DNA from: Euborellia annulipes
Taxonomy: Eukaryota; Arthropoda; Insecta; Dermaptera; Anisolabididae
Direction: 5' to 3'
Assembly (NCBI GenBank): GCA_023213315.1
Contig: JAKCPI010001912.1
Coordinates: 124,001-188,000, forward strand
DNA: 64,000 nucleotides
Shown: in pieces, positions 1 through 11,242 of the stretch
Position numbering within the stretch: the stretch's first letter is position 1
Layout: every line of letters starts with the position of its first letter
Position numbers and translations under genes: made by a program
Notes under the pieces: model-generated
The model's database searches: none
Seen by the model: only the letters and a program-made list of their open reading frames with translations
What the model was told of the DNA's origin: nothing

Positions 1-942
1 GAAAATGATAAAGTTCCCAAATCAGTTGCGCTTTTCAACAAGTGAATCTAAACCTAAATCCGATCTTGGATTTTAAATCCTATCCTTTTTTGGCAAATCC
101 CTCAAATTATCTCACCTCTAAGATTTTTTGACATGACAAAGTCTTAGAATGGAGGTATAGGGGCCGGGCAGGGAGGCATGCACGAAAAAGTTGGATAAAA
201 GCACACGAAAAATTGCTCGTTATCGGCTCGAATAACTTCTTAAGAGGTATAATTATTTTGAAGGGTATAAGAATAACTTCTTAAGAGGTATAATTATTTT
301 GAATATACGGTTAGAAAGAATAATTCTTCATTTAAAGATTTAATCATTTATTTTTTCCAATTATTTCATTTTACCGCGTGAGAGCGCACGGCGGGAAATT
401 CTTATTTTAAGGTTTAAACCATTAAATTCCGAACGGCTAATCAGATCAAACTAAATTTGATCTCAATTTGTGCATAAAGAAAAATTCTAATTGACTCTAT
501 AAAGAAAATTGTGATTAATAAACTCTAGAATCAATTTTTTTTTAGTACTTTAAAACTAAATCCTAAAAGGATTAATCATCCGATCTTAGATTCTTTGGAA
601 GATTTTAAATTTCTATCCAAGATCCTAAATCGTTTTTGCCAACTTTCACTCCAGATCCTGGATCGAATCTAGGGATTTAGATCCAAAAGATCGCGATCAT
701 GCTCGTCCCTGCTTGTGTCTTGTTTGCTTGCTTATATTTACTATTTTTTTTGCATCTTGTAACAAATTAAATTTTTAAGTTTCTAGCAAGTTAAAATACA
801 TATTTGAAAATTATAAATTAAATTAAAGATTCATTGGAACGTTTAGGCGCTTTAAAATAAAATAAAATAAAATAATTTCTACTAAATACAAAATATAAAT
901 AATAAACTTTGTTAATGTTAACTTATTTTCCATTTTTTTTAG
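1..942 (+). other. Intron of the BAP1/Calypso gene (5' end outside window)
   Basis: This stretch precedes the acceptor at 941-942 (a T-rich tract followed by AG). The exon after it begins mid-gene, so these bases are most likely intron. I find no coding exon of the UCH catalytic domain here. It holds a 41-bp direct repeat (230-303) and AT-rich sequence. The repeated phrase 'gatcctaaat/gatcttagat' between about 60 and 690 suggests an old, decayed repeat. Confidence 0.7.
230..303. repeat. Tandem repeat, two copies of a 41-bp unit
   Basis: The unit starting GAATAACTTCTTAAGAGG at 230 recurs at 271, and the second copy is identical for about 33 bases. It is a simple local duplication in the BAP1 intron with no visible function. 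Confidence 0.85.
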
Positions 943-3900
943 ACAAATTGTACTCGAAGCATTACAACAATTAATTAAATTATCACATCAAGATCTTTCA
1001 AACAATAAACCAATTTCGGAATTAAGCGATCTCCATTTATCGAATTCAACAAATGATAATGCCAAACATGAAAAGGTTCTTCATAATGGAAATTATCAAA
1101 TAGCAATTAAATCTGGAAAGAATTCAGAACACACAAAACACCTCGATGGAGTCGACTATCTTAATTCGCCTGTTATCTTAGAAACTCATAATTATGCAAA
1201 AACTCACAATCCTAATTCAGAAAGTAATAAAGTCAATTCAATAACTAACGATGAAAATATGTAAGTAGTAATTATATTAATCTTTTTTAATTAACTTAAG
1301 GGACTTTTTACTAGCCAGATCCCCGCTAATGAGCTAATGGTTTATTAGCGTTGCATAGGTTGTATAGATCTCTTCGTGTTTGGTTGCTGGAAGTTAGACA
1401 GCCACAATGACCAGCCCAACAACACACTTTAATTTCCTGTGATAGCCTGTTCAAATTATTGCATTTTCCCGGATTTTCATATTTCCATATTGCCTTAAGT
1501 AATTCATAGCACCGTTACTGAAACCTACCCTGATTGTAAAACAGGAACAAACAACAAATGGAAGATTTGTCATTGATCTTTGTATTCTTTTTCTCCAAAA
1601 AAATTTTGGTCCAACTTTATTTTTGCACATCTATCTTAAAACATTGTGATATTCGTACTTTAACTAAGGAACTTCTATATATTTATACATAGGCGCCGGG
1701 ACTGCGGGGGGGGGGGGGCAAGGGTACATTGGCTCCTATAGGATGCCAGGGAAGGCAATATGTCTTCTTTTATTTCATTTATTTTTAAAAATGATATAAA
1801 ATCTTTTAAATTAAAAAAAAAAATTAAAAGAGTAAGAAATTTATTTTTTTTCCAAAATATTTTATATAGACCCTACCCTAGCACAGTACGTCTTATGTAC
1901 GTACATAAGACGTACTGTGCTATCTGGGTATTGTATTTCTAATTTCTAAAAACATTTTATTTGAAATTAAATTTTTAATTTTCTTTATTTTTTTTTAATT
2001 TTTATTCTGATTCTAATTCGTCCCGGCTCTCCTATATTTATATATAACAATAAGAAATTAATCATTTATATGTGATGCGAAAAGTGCAAAGGGACCTATT
2101 ATCGGAAATTTCACAAATTGAGTTATTGATATTTCATTTTAGAGGATAATTTCCTGAACATTTTAAGACCAAAAGCACTATGATAACTAAAAAACTTAAA
2201 AAAGTAACAGGCTTCCAAAGGTTTAGATATAAAAAACGGAATTTTGAGGAAAACGCGTTTAAACACAATGAAAAACTATTTAAGGTTACTAAATCGATTA
2301 TTTTGTAAGATTCTCATCACTAAAATTAGCGAATAAACCTGTATAGGAAATATTGAAGAATCGTATTTGAATCGAAACCCAAAAATCGATATTTTTGACC
2401 TAATTCGACTAAAATACCCTTACCCATAATTTTACTTCGCCGACAAGAGGTCCCCCATCAATTTCCGCATCACATATAAAGATTAGTTTAAAAAATTATA
2501 GTTATATATATTTATTTTTTTATTCAAGTTTATTTACATTAAATCAATTTTATTTATAAATTTCAGTATTCTTTTCAAAGGAGATATGGAAAAATTAAGG
2601 TCCCTAAGTAGTTTAGATTATTCAACTCCTCTAACAATACAAACTTCTCCAGCTCCAAGTTCCTCAAGCACTGATACTAGTTCTGAAGTTGGCTCTGCTT
2701 TTAACTCTCCAACACAGGGTTTGTTGTTTTACTGAATTTATACAAGAGAGAGGTCGATTCTAAAATTTCCTTCGGATTTCTCGAAAAGAAAAATTAAAAA
2801 AAAAAACCTACTAAAATGATTAATTCCAGATTCAATTTTAGAGAACAATTAGAAAAAAATACTCAAATTAGTAAATATATCATTGTTATTAATGATCACA
2901 AGAAGAGGAGAATAACCTACGCCACCCACCCACCCAGTAATTGTATTCGTGAATGTGGTCCCTATAATAAATATTTCAAGAAAAGCACAAAAAGGTTCTT
3001 CCTTGCCTATTTATTTGCATACAGACAACCTTGGCATCAGTTGACATACTTGAGAAATATTTTGCATATGGACGAGATTCGCTCCTAAAATTATTGCTCA
3101 CTCTGTTGATGGCCGGTATTATGCAGCCCGAAATATCTCCAAAATAAAATTCTGTTATTATTATGGGAGTTATTAATTATAGACCACGTTTTGTATTCAT
3201 TATTAATTAAATAAATAAATATAAATACTGTACAACCGACTGCTTATTCTGCAATCATTTTAAAGTACTGTACGCTTGCTCCGACTCAAGTGAACTAACC
3301 TCTAAGGAACCGTTACGTGCATTTCATATACGCTGACGCTGTTGTATTTAATGTCCCTTAGAGGTTAGTTCGCTTGAGTCGCAGCACGTGTACAGTACAT
3401 GAAAATGATTGCAGAATAAGCCGTCGGTTGTACAGTATTTATATTTTTAATTAATTATTACAAAACGTGGTCTATAATTAATGTCCCATAATAATAATAA
3501 TACAAACCACAAAAGCTTTAATAAAATGGTGTTGTTTGTGAATCAAGTGTTATTGGCTATTTCTCCTTTTACTTTGTTGCTTAATACTTTATAACCGTTC
3601 AGGATTCGAAGAATTTTTTAAGTTTCGTCCCCTCTTTATATTTGATCATAAAAAATAATTTAACCGAAGTTGTTTTTAATGTTTCAAGGTTGGGGCTGGA
3701 ATTCTGGACAAAGCAGTCCACTTTCTACAAAAGATTTCAAAAAATTTGTTGTGATTCGTGTCGCAGGCACAAATGATGATAAAGTTGATTCTCCCACAGG
3801 TATCTTTTTTTTCGTTTTTACTACTGTAGTAACGTTCAATAATTAAAGATACAAAAAAAGCTTTTATTCAATAACAATGAAATATCCACTACTTTTTAAT

Positions 3901-6900
3901 GTAATCTCTACAACTAAGGCATTTATCCTATCGTTTTCGGAGCTACCGTGATAAAAAATTCTTCATCTTGATAAAGAGGCTTCTCTGAGGGCAGTCCTTT
4001 TGGCGTACAAGTTTCGAGAGGAGCAGACAATGAACAAGAGAAGTTATGTTTGCTTTTCTTTCAAATAGATTATTGAATTTGTTTCCAAGGTTGCCATCTT
4101 TAACTCAGAAAGTTTCATCTAATAATATCGAGTATTTTTCAGGCTATTGCAGTTTGTTTCGTTAATTGTTGAACGTCTCTCATTTATAAAAAATCTTCAC
4201 GAGTAAATAATATTTCTGATATTTATTATATATATATTATTTTATATGTGTTCATAATTATGAAAGTGGTCTAAGTCAAAATTTTCAAAAAAGAGTTTAT
4301 CAGTTACTACACACCACATTATTTTAAACTAAATTAATTCAAGGTAATTTTTAAGATATCGTCAAAAATGAACCATTAGATAGCATTATATGGAATTCAT
4401 TTCGTATTAATTTTGAAAGTGGTCTAAGTCGAAAATTTTGGTATCTGGTAATTCCTTTCTACAGAATGACCCTGATTTTGGGTTGGTAGAAATGAAAATA
4501 AAAAAAAAAAAATTTATACAACCCAAATCATTATTATGAATTGATAGAAAAGTGTGGAAGAAAAAACACATTGTTATATTAATGATTGCTGAAAAGGAAT
4601 CTCTTATATTTATTGTTGTGGGGGTAAACAAAGCAAAGTCGAGATTTTTCAGATTAATATGTTTTTAATTTATTCAAAAAAGAAATATTTTTTTTTATGT
4701 TTTTATTTGTAACGAGTATCTGCTTCTTTGATATATAAAGATTAATGATTTAGTTTTATTAATTATACTAATTAAGATTATGTGTAATTAAAATTATTGA
4801 TTGTTCAAAGTTTTCAATTTTTATATTAATTTTAATGATTTTTATATTTTTTATTAATTCCAAGCTTGGATGAAAATTTTTTATTATAATTAAATATATT
4901 TTTTTTTTTAATAAAAACAAAAGCTAGCTTTTTATTAAGCACTGCACTGAGGGGAAAGGGAACCGATGAAAATCTTATCTTTGATGTGGTTCCCACGAAG
5001 AAATTTGCTGCTACCGGTGGTGGTCCAAGTCAGCCAGCGGTGAAGTGACCAATGGTCGTTGATAATGTGATTCTTCTTTGAAGATATGAATTTCGGTGGT
5101 TTTTTAACACATCACAAAATATATAATTTGTTGTAGTTGATTGAGAGCAAATTAAACGTGTAATTAATTGTAATTGATGAGAAATTGGGATTAATTATAA
5201 AGGGTTGGAGAGAGAGTGTAATCCAAGACGTGTAGTCTCTCCGGCATCTAGGCTCTCAATGCCTTTTCACCCTTTTTTTTTCTCGCGGCGCGCGCACCCC
5301 TTTACGTCATGGTCGCCGCACAAATTTTCAATTTAATCAAATTTATAATTTATTTAATATAAAATTGCAAAATAATTCTTTTGTATAATAAATGAATCTG
5401 ATATTATTAATTAATATTTGTTAGATACAAAATCACATAATAAAATAGTATTCTCATATATTTTATTTGATCATTAATTAAATTATTAATAATTGTGGCT
5501 GATAGCCTATAGGGTAACAACATTTTCGATAAAACTATTCAACGATTCAATGACAAGTAAGAAATACCGCGGACGAATCTTTGGCGAATCTCTTGGCTGC
5601 AAATTCAATGGATGAAATTGTTGAAAAATGAACCTTAGCTTCTTTAGATGATTCTAAATTTCACTTTTTGGATCTTCCACCTAAAAGAGGAAAGTCAAAA
5701 AGATACGGAAATATTAAATTACTTCCATTATACACCAGTAACGGAAGAAAAATATAAAGTTATTATGTGTTTACTATCATACCTAGTACATTCCTCCAAT
5801 TTTTTCAGGAACATTTTAAAAATCATAAACCTCGTAATGATATTAATAAAAGCCTAAAATGATAAAAATGGATTGCTTTTTAAAAATAATTAGTAAATGT
5901 TCATGAATTCTTTCATTAAAATTATTGTTTCTAATAAAACTCATTCTTTTTTATTGCTCTAAGTCATTTATAGGGCATTCAAATTAATTTTGAAAATGGT
6001 CTAAGTCAATTCAAACATTACAAACAGCATTTTTGTACGAATTTCACACAAAATTTCATATTCATAATAAATTTCGATTAATCAAGACTAATAAAATCCT
6101 AAATTAAAACGTCGCATAATGTCAAAATATTTTTTAATTTATTCAAATGCAAATAACTTTATATCTCGAAACAATAAATATATGACTTACAGTTAGACCA
6201 ATTTCATAATTATGGGCACATATATATAATTATAATATTATTAAAATAATTTTTACCTTTAATGGAATACTATATCTATTTCCCATAAATTTCATCTTTT
6301 CTTTTGGGGGTTCTGGATAATTTATTTCCCTTCTCCAATGTTTTCCAAACCTGCCCCATTTCTTCTTTCGCCTTACCAACTAGTGGTAAATATCATATCT
6401 TGTTCTCTTTCAACCTTTTTCTTTCTTTCAATCTTCATTCAGGTTGTACAGTGCATTTTTTACTTTCTAAGAATGTCTCACTTTCTTAAAAACGTTTTTC
6501 ATTTGTCTACTCTTCATTTTCGTCCAAACAAAATAGATCTTGATCTAATTTATCCGATTGTTATTGTAAATATCATTTCTAAAGAAATATTCTTCCTTTC
6601 CTTTAGGAAATTTCTTATATTAAGGACAATAGGACGAGTTCTCGATTTTTCCTCAGCTGTGTTCTAATAAAAAAATCCTTTTTGTTCTAGTTGGCCGACC
6701 ATTAACTACTACAAATTGTAAACGTTCTTTAAATGACATTCCATTTCCAAACAAGAAAATTTGTCTAGATCAAAATTCCAAAGTTTGGCCAAAAGAATTC
6801 GAAAAACCAGCCATTATAAGAGATATCAATATCAAATCGTTTAACAAAGACGAGTTTAATGATAAGCATTTAAATGAGGAAAAACAAAAAATTAACCAAA

Positions 6901-7408
6901 AACTTTGTGCGAAATATCCAGAGTTATTTGAACCACATACATTTGCACCAAAAGATTTATTAGCCTTATTAAAAAATCTTGAAAATGAAATCAGCCATTG
7001 TGAAATGAACTTGAGAGACGAAAATGAAAAGAGAAAGAAATATAAAGTAAGTTGTAAACTTGAGTAATTATAATTCTATTCTATTCTAATATATATTTTT
7101 TAAATCTTATAGATTGATGATTGCCGACGGACACATAATTACGATGAATTTATCTGTACTTTTCTTTCTATGTTAGCTCAACAAGGGAAACTCGCTGATC
7201 TTGTTGAACAACATTTAATTTTACATAAAAAACCAGGTGCCCAAATAATTAGAGCACAAAGGTATTATAAATTAAATATTTTATTATTAGAGGAATAAGT
7301 TCTTTAAATTATGTTAATTTCTCTTCTAGATCTTCTAAAAAGAATGATACTAAAGCCTGTGCAGCTCGCAGACGTAAAGGAAAGAACAAATATAAGAAGC
7401 GTAAATAA
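943..7408 (+). CDS. BAP1: BAP1/Calypso ubiquitin carboxyl-terminal hydrolase, 3' part (6 exons, 5' partial)
   Basis: Nuclear deubiquitinase of the PR-DUB complex, which with ASX/ASXL proteins removes ubiquitin from histone H2A (family knowledge). Exons: 943-1260, 2567-2718, 3689-3799, 6691-7046, 7113-7261, 7330-7408. All junctions are GT-AG with matching phases, giving 387 residues and a TAA stop. The first exon continues the helix after the UCH domain ([11 protein letters not shown]). Next come a HCF-1-binding-like THNYAK motif (1184-1201), a [14 protein letters not shown] block in exon 2, and the C-terminal UCH37-like domain ([11 protein letters not shown], then [20 protein letters not shown]). 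A lysine/arginine tail ([13 protein letters not shown]) closes the protein, matching the basic tail BAP1 uses on nucleosomes. The catalytic Cys-His-Asp part lies upstream of the window. The long middle region is BAP1-like rather than like the shorter fly Calypso. Confidence 0.93.
1691..2033. mobile_element. Candidate small non-autonomous DNA element with GCCGGGAC ends
   Basis: The left end AGGCGCCGGGAC and the right end GTCCCGGCTCTCCT are imperfect reverse complements. They flank about 340 bp with a long G run just inside the left end, as in the other G/C-run elements in this window. Flanks are both TATATTTATA-like, so a target duplication cannot be judged. Confidence 0.35.
1879..1922. repeat. 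Perfect 44-bp palindrome, no spacer
   Basis: The 22 bases 1879-1900 are followed directly by their exact reverse complement 1901-1922, meeting at GTAC|GTAC. It lies in the BAP1 intron. Confidence 0.95.
2719..3688 (+). other. BAP1 intron with hammerhead-family repeat copies
   Basis: Phase-1 intron. It carries a short degenerate copy at 3090-3150 (TGATGG ... CCCGAAATATC) and an inverted pair at about 3150-3530. No coding sequence is supported; the 90-codon ORF at 2816 has no recognisable motif. Confidence 0.75.
3150..3530. mobile_element. Inverted pair of repeat family A (Penelope-like end, GTACAGTATTTATATTTTT type)
   Basis: The left arm from TTATGGGAGT at about 3161 and the right arm ending near 3490 are reverse complements. 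They share TATAGACCACGTTTTGTA, AATAAGC, ACTGTAC and CTCCGACTCAAGTG blocks. The right edge carries ACAAACCACAAAAGCTTTAATAAA, which also borders the copies near 9.85, 36.59, 41.82 and 44.86 kb. The copies at 36.6, 42.0 and 44.7 kb keep the CGAAACGTT end; here it reads CCGTCGGTTG and is decayed. Confidence 0.7.
3800..6690 (+). other. Large BAP1 intron, no further exon seen
   Basis: Phase-1 intron ending in TTTTTGTTCTAG. It contains direct repeats of TGAAAGTGGTCTAAGTC (near 4262, 4417 and a variant at 5991) and a CpG-rich patch around 5220-5330. ORFs at 5648 and 6304-6667 are AT-rich and lack any recognised domain. Confidence 0.7.
4921..5330. promoter_or_regulatory. Non-repetitive GC-richer patch in BAP1 intron, possible promoter or enhancer
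   Basis: About 400 bp that is not part of any repeat family I can recognise. It ends in CTCGCGGCGCGCGCACCCC at 5281-5299 and a CRE-like TTTACGTCATGG just after. In a strongly AT-rich, CpG-poor setting this looks regulatory. No transcript is visible, so this is inference only. Confidence 0.3.
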
Positions 7409-7544
7409 TATAACTTTATGTTAGTTACATTTATTTATATATTACGACAACCACGAAAAGAACCTTTGGCTCGAAAAAAAAAATTTTGCCCCGAATCCTT
7501 CTCCAATTATTTCTTCTTCAATAGTAGAGTAGATAATGTAAGAA

Positions 7545-7550
7545 AATAAA
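7545..7550 (+). promoter_or_regulatory. Candidate poly(A) signal of BAP1
   Basis: AATAAA lies 137 bases after the stop codon of the BAP1 gene. In AT-rich DNA this hexamer is common by chance, so its use is only likely. Confidence 0.4.
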
Positions 7551-7842
7551 CTTAGTTTATTTATATTTAATAAATGAGTAGTGTGATATAAAATGAAATA
7601 TAAATACTATTTTTTAAAATACCCGTTCGTCAAGTGATTTGGCTCAAGTTCCTGCCAAAAGGTTCTTTTCTCATTTCTCGTATTATAAATGTATATTTAT
7701 AAAAGACGGCATCGAAGGTTGGACTTGCACCGCCTAATCCCAAACGGGTTTTCCACTAATCCACCCATAAATAAACAATTTATTTTTATTATTATTAAAA
7801 GGCGAGTGTTATAATCATGATTTTTTATAAAGTTATTTATTT

Positions 7843-8262
7843 TATGGAATGGAAAAGAATAAGTACAGGTGCAGCAAATAAAGAGAGCCTTTGGATGCCA
7901 AATGCCGAAAAGGAGACGTTTCGGACAAAATTTATTCGTCCATCTTCAGTCCTCGTTGGCTTATAAATTAATTAGGCACAAAGTTGTCATTGTTGTTTTG
8001 GCACGAATTTGTGCGCATGTATATTTTTTTTAAAAAAACAGGCGAGTGTCAATGTTTCGTGAGGGACACTCACGAAACATTGACACTCGCGCACAAATTC
8101 GTGCCAAAACAACAATGACAACTTTGTGCCTAATTAATTTATAAGCCAACGAGGACTGAAGATGGACGAATAAATTTTGTCCGAAACGTCTCCTTTTCGG
8201 CATTTGGCATCCAAAGGCTCTCTTCATTTGCTGCACCTGTACTTATTCTTTTCCATTCCATA
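7843..8262. mobile_element. Inverted pair of Penelope-like/hammerhead copies, 174-bp arms
   Basis: Arms 7843-8016 and 8089-8262 are near-exact reverse complements. Between them sits a second perfect inverted repeat (8042-8063 against 8069-8090) with a 5-bp loop. The right arm carries the hammerhead-like core: CTGAAGA (8156-8162), T, stem GGAC/GTCC (8164-8167 with 8179-8182), GAAAC (8183-8187), GTC (8188-8190). The left arm carries the same core on the minus strand. There are no coding remains between the arms. Confidence 0.8.
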
Positions 8263-8920
8263 ACATCAACAGCAACTTCTCTTCGAATTATATTATTTAT
8301 TTTAAACTGTTTTTTTTTTTAAATTATGGGTATTATACAGGATATATAAGGTGAATTTTTTTATCACGCACAGACTTATATGTCAAAACATTGCATTTTA
8401 GGAAAAAAAGTTTCAAATTCTTAGAGTTTCGACCCCGGTGGAAACTTAAACGAGTTTTTGGCTATATTTTCAAAAACGGGGTTTCCCCGAAAAACAGAAT
8501 TCGGTTTTTTTTATTTTTATATTTATTATTTATTTATTTATTTATTTATTTAATTTTTTTTTTTTATTTTTTCTTCAGTAATACTTGTATGATGGGAGAT
8601 GGGGGGAGGGGGGTAGGGTAGGCCGATAGAACTTTCTGAGATTTAGAATACCATTTTTCAATTATTTACACCCTAGGGAAGCGTCATTTTGAATGTTATT
8701 AAAATCGAGTTAAAAATTAATTTTAGGGGAGGGGGGGGTAGAGCGGAAATAACTTTTGAAATGTCGAATTTTAGGGGGAGGAAGAATTTTTATTTTTCAT
8801 TTTAAAGATTTTTTTTTTTTTTTTTTTTTTTTTAATGTCTTTTTCGGCATCTAAGGCCATTTAGACCCCATCCCTATTTATTTCAAATGATTTGTAGTCA
8901 AATCAAATGAAATAAATTTT

Positions 8921-8996
8921 TCTCGCTTGGGATGGGAAGCGAACCCGGGACTCCGGTGCGAGAAGCTAATGTCTTCTCACTGAGCCACGGCTCCCG
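8921..8996 (-). mobile_element. tRNA-derived SINE head (A and B boxes)
   Basis: On the minus strand GGGAGCC starts at 8995, an A-box-like TGGCTCAGTGAG lies at 8987-8976, and a B-box GGTTCGCTTCC at 8945-8935. No 3' strand pairs with the GGGAGCC acceptor strand and the anticodon arm does not fold. This is therefore a tRNA-derived retroposon head and not a working tRNA gene. Confidence 0.55.
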
Positions 8997-9264
8997 GGCA
9001 TTTTAAAGATTTGATTAATATATTTTTCGTAAATCAAGTTAGAACCTGTTTTCCAATGTTTTTTTATGGGAGATTTGTTAACCCCCTAAAAGGGGGGTTC
9101 TCTACCCCTAATTTGATATAATGATAGCCTAAAATCATCCACGGAAAATTCTCTACCCATTAAAAAAAACTCTATGAAAACCGGCCAGTAGTTTCGTAGT
9201 CTATGCGTTACAAACGGACAGACAGACTGTCTTTTATAATATATTATATTATAATAGTATAGCT

Positions 9265-9510
9265 CAGTGGTTCCCAACCCGTGGGCCGCGGGCTGATTGG
9301 AACTGGGCCGCGGACGTCTAAGGAAAGATAAAAATTATATATTGTATATGTATATAAAATTATATATATACATCAAAATTCTCACTTAATAAGTACAATG
9401 TCCCAACTCACCACACATACGAAAGATTTCTATTATATATATACACTAGGCCTCAGCGTTTTTTTAACGAAAAAAGTGGGTCGCACATCAAAAAAGGTTG
9501 GGAACCACTG
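9265..9510. mobile_element. hAT-like MITE with CAGTGGTTCCCAACC ends
   Basis: The terminal inverted repeats CAGTGGTTCCCAACC and GGTTGGGAACCACTG are exact. Flanking 8-mers GTATAGCT (9257-9264) and GTATAGAT (9511-9518) match at seven of eight, as expected for a hAT 8-bp target duplication. It is inserted in a repeat with GACAGACAGACTGTCTTTTATA, a phrase typical of some LINE 3' ends. There is no transposase ORF, so it is non-autonomous. Confidence 0.85.
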
Positions 9511-9669
9511 GTATAGATATAGATAAGTCAAGTGTCTGTCTGTCTGTCACTCTCTGTTTGACCAACTTCCCGTTGAAACGAAATTTTGCAGTCTTTAAGA
9601 GGACGTTATGGAGAGTTCGGGTCCCGAAATTCTTATAAACAGTTTGAGTAACAATGCTCTACTGAGTGA

Positions 9670-9900
9670 TGCCAATAATAATAATAATTGGTGTGAGTTT
9701 TTAATTATAGACCACATTTTGTTTATTAATTATTTATTAAAAATATAAGTACTGTACAATGTTTCGACTTCTTATTCAGTAGTCGTTTTCAAGTACTCTG
9801 ACTCAAGTGAACAGTCTTAAATCTCAGAAACATCGCATTTTTTTTTACAAACCACACAAAGCTTTAATAAACAAATTGGTGAGAGGATCTCGTAGGGCAT
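9670..9900. mobile_element. Family A repeat copy, partial
   Basis: Shares ATTATAGACCACATTTTGT, AAATATAAGTACTGTACAA and GTTTCGACTTCTTATTC with the 3.2, 36.6, 42.0 and 44.7 kb copies, and ends in AAACCACACAAAGCTTTAATAAA. It is truncated and diverged. Confidence 0.65.
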
Positions 9901-10570
9901 CTTATTATTTTCAATAACTTCCTAAATGTACCTAATAATTAAGCTGTTAGACTTCTCCGATTACTTGGGTTAGCTCCCCCATCAATAAAAACAAGATCTG
10001 TTTTCGCTACTAAGGACTTTCCACACATATCTTCTCCGAAATTAACCATCCTGGTTATGCAACATTGAGAATAAAATATGACACCTTTTTTATTCCAATC
10101 CGACGCAGTAGGTGGGTCGATTTTTTTCACTCAACTGGCCGGGACTAAGAGATTTGTTAGGGGGCAAAATTAATTTACCTCTCCCTCCATACCAATATTA
10201 TATATAGCAGCCCCCCCCCCCCTCCATAGCGCCGTCACTGTAACTAATCCAAATTGATTTTAATCGTTCTTAAAATTTGGGTCTCTAAATTTTCTCGCCT
10301 CTAAAATTTTGCCGCTCTAAGTTAAGCCCAGACCTAACCATAAATCACACCACTGCCACGAATTTGGTAATTCTTGTTTCTTAGAGGAGATATGAATTTG
10401 AAATACCAATATATTTATAAATTATATATAATTTCTTGGATACCTTTGCTTGATATATGTTCACTTTTTAAACATTGTTTTTGTGAACTGCTTTTCCTAC
10501 TTTGCCGTCCCCTGATATCTGCCGTCAGGGGCACATCCCCCTAGTTCCAGCTCTGATATTTTAAATATAT

Positions 10571-10845
10571 ATTCTACTGGAAGGCAGGTGCAGCCAAGCC
10601 TCTGGATTCCCACAGACTACCGAGACTTTTACGTTACTCGCTATAAAGCCGATTTGTATTCATCGTCATTATTTACAGAAAGGGCATTAGACGAAAAATT
10701 AAATGTATCGCCCCCTTCTAACTTTAACTAACTCTGGGCTATTTGAGAATCAAAGACTGATGATGGGACAAAAAATTTGACCCGAAACTTCTCGGTATTC
10801 TGTGGGCATCCAGAGGCTTTCCTGCCTTCCAGTAAAATATTCTTA
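10571..10845. mobile_element. Inverted pair with hammerhead-like core
   Basis: The left arm (from ATTCTACTGGAAGGCAGG) and the right arm (ending CTGCCTTCCAGTAAAATATT) are reverse complements. The core on the plus strand is CTGATGA (10757-10763), T, GGG/CCC stem (10765-10767 with 10781-10783), GAAAC (10784-10788), then TTC. Confidence 0.7.
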
Positions 10846-10894
10846 TCTACAGCCACTTCTCCAAACACTATATATATATATATATATATATATA

Positions 10895-11208
10895 TGTTCT
10901 TGAAGGTTTCCGCGACCGGATGTATGCGAAGACAAGTTTTCTCGGGTTAAGTCGCGTGGGGTGCTGAGATTTACTCGACGTTTCGGCTCTCCTTTTGGAG
11001 CCATTTTCAAGAGAGAAGGAAGTTAGGAGGTAATGGTGGAGGAGGGTTGTTTACGGGGTCGCAGTCTTCCTGGTCCCCAGGTCAATTTGGTGGATGACTC
11101 AGAGGCGTGGATTGGTCTCTGAGAACTGGAGGAAGGCTCCAAAAGGAGAGCCGAAACGTCGAGTAAATCTCAGCACCCCACGCGACTTAACCCGAGAAAA
11201 CTTGTCTT

Positions 11209-11215
<7 letters not shown>
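10895..11215. mobile_element. Inverted pair, CCGAAACGTCGAGTAAATCTCAGC family, inside TA microsatellite
   Basis: Reverse-complementary arms of about 85 bp (from TATGCGAAGACAAG on the left, to CTTGTCTTCGCATA on the right) flank a spacer of about 120 bp. The hairpin GGCTCC/GGAGAGCC precedes GAAACGTC. The first core box is degenerate (TTGAAAA in place of CTGANGA), so self-cleavage is unlikely. TA repeats adjoin both ends. Confidence 0.7.

Positions 11216-11242
<27 letters not shown>

Larger units (their letters stand above)
1261..2566 (+). other. BAP1 intron with a candidate small DNA element
   Basis: GT...AG intron, phase 2. It contains a candidate inverted-end element (1691-2033), a G run at 1706-1717 and a perfect 44-bp palindrome (1879-1922). 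The remainder is AT-rich and I see no further gene. Confidence 0.75.

Noticed and set aside
6304..6667. Overlapping ORFs (61 and 109 codons) in the BAP1 intron
   Set aside because: Phe/Leu/Ser-rich translations of T-rich intron just before a proper acceptor; no homology seen.
7843..8262. CRISPR-like or multi-spacer repeat array
   Set aside because: The repeats are inverted pairs with different spacers in a eukaryotic genome, with no direct regularly spaced array.
8921..8996. tRNA gene on the minus strand
   Set aside because: A and B boxes are present but there is no matching 3' acceptor strand and no foldable anticodon arm, so it is a SINE head.
10879..10899. TA-repeat stretches as functional sites
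   Set aside because: TA microsatellites occur throughout and adjoin several repeat copies; there is no sign of function.
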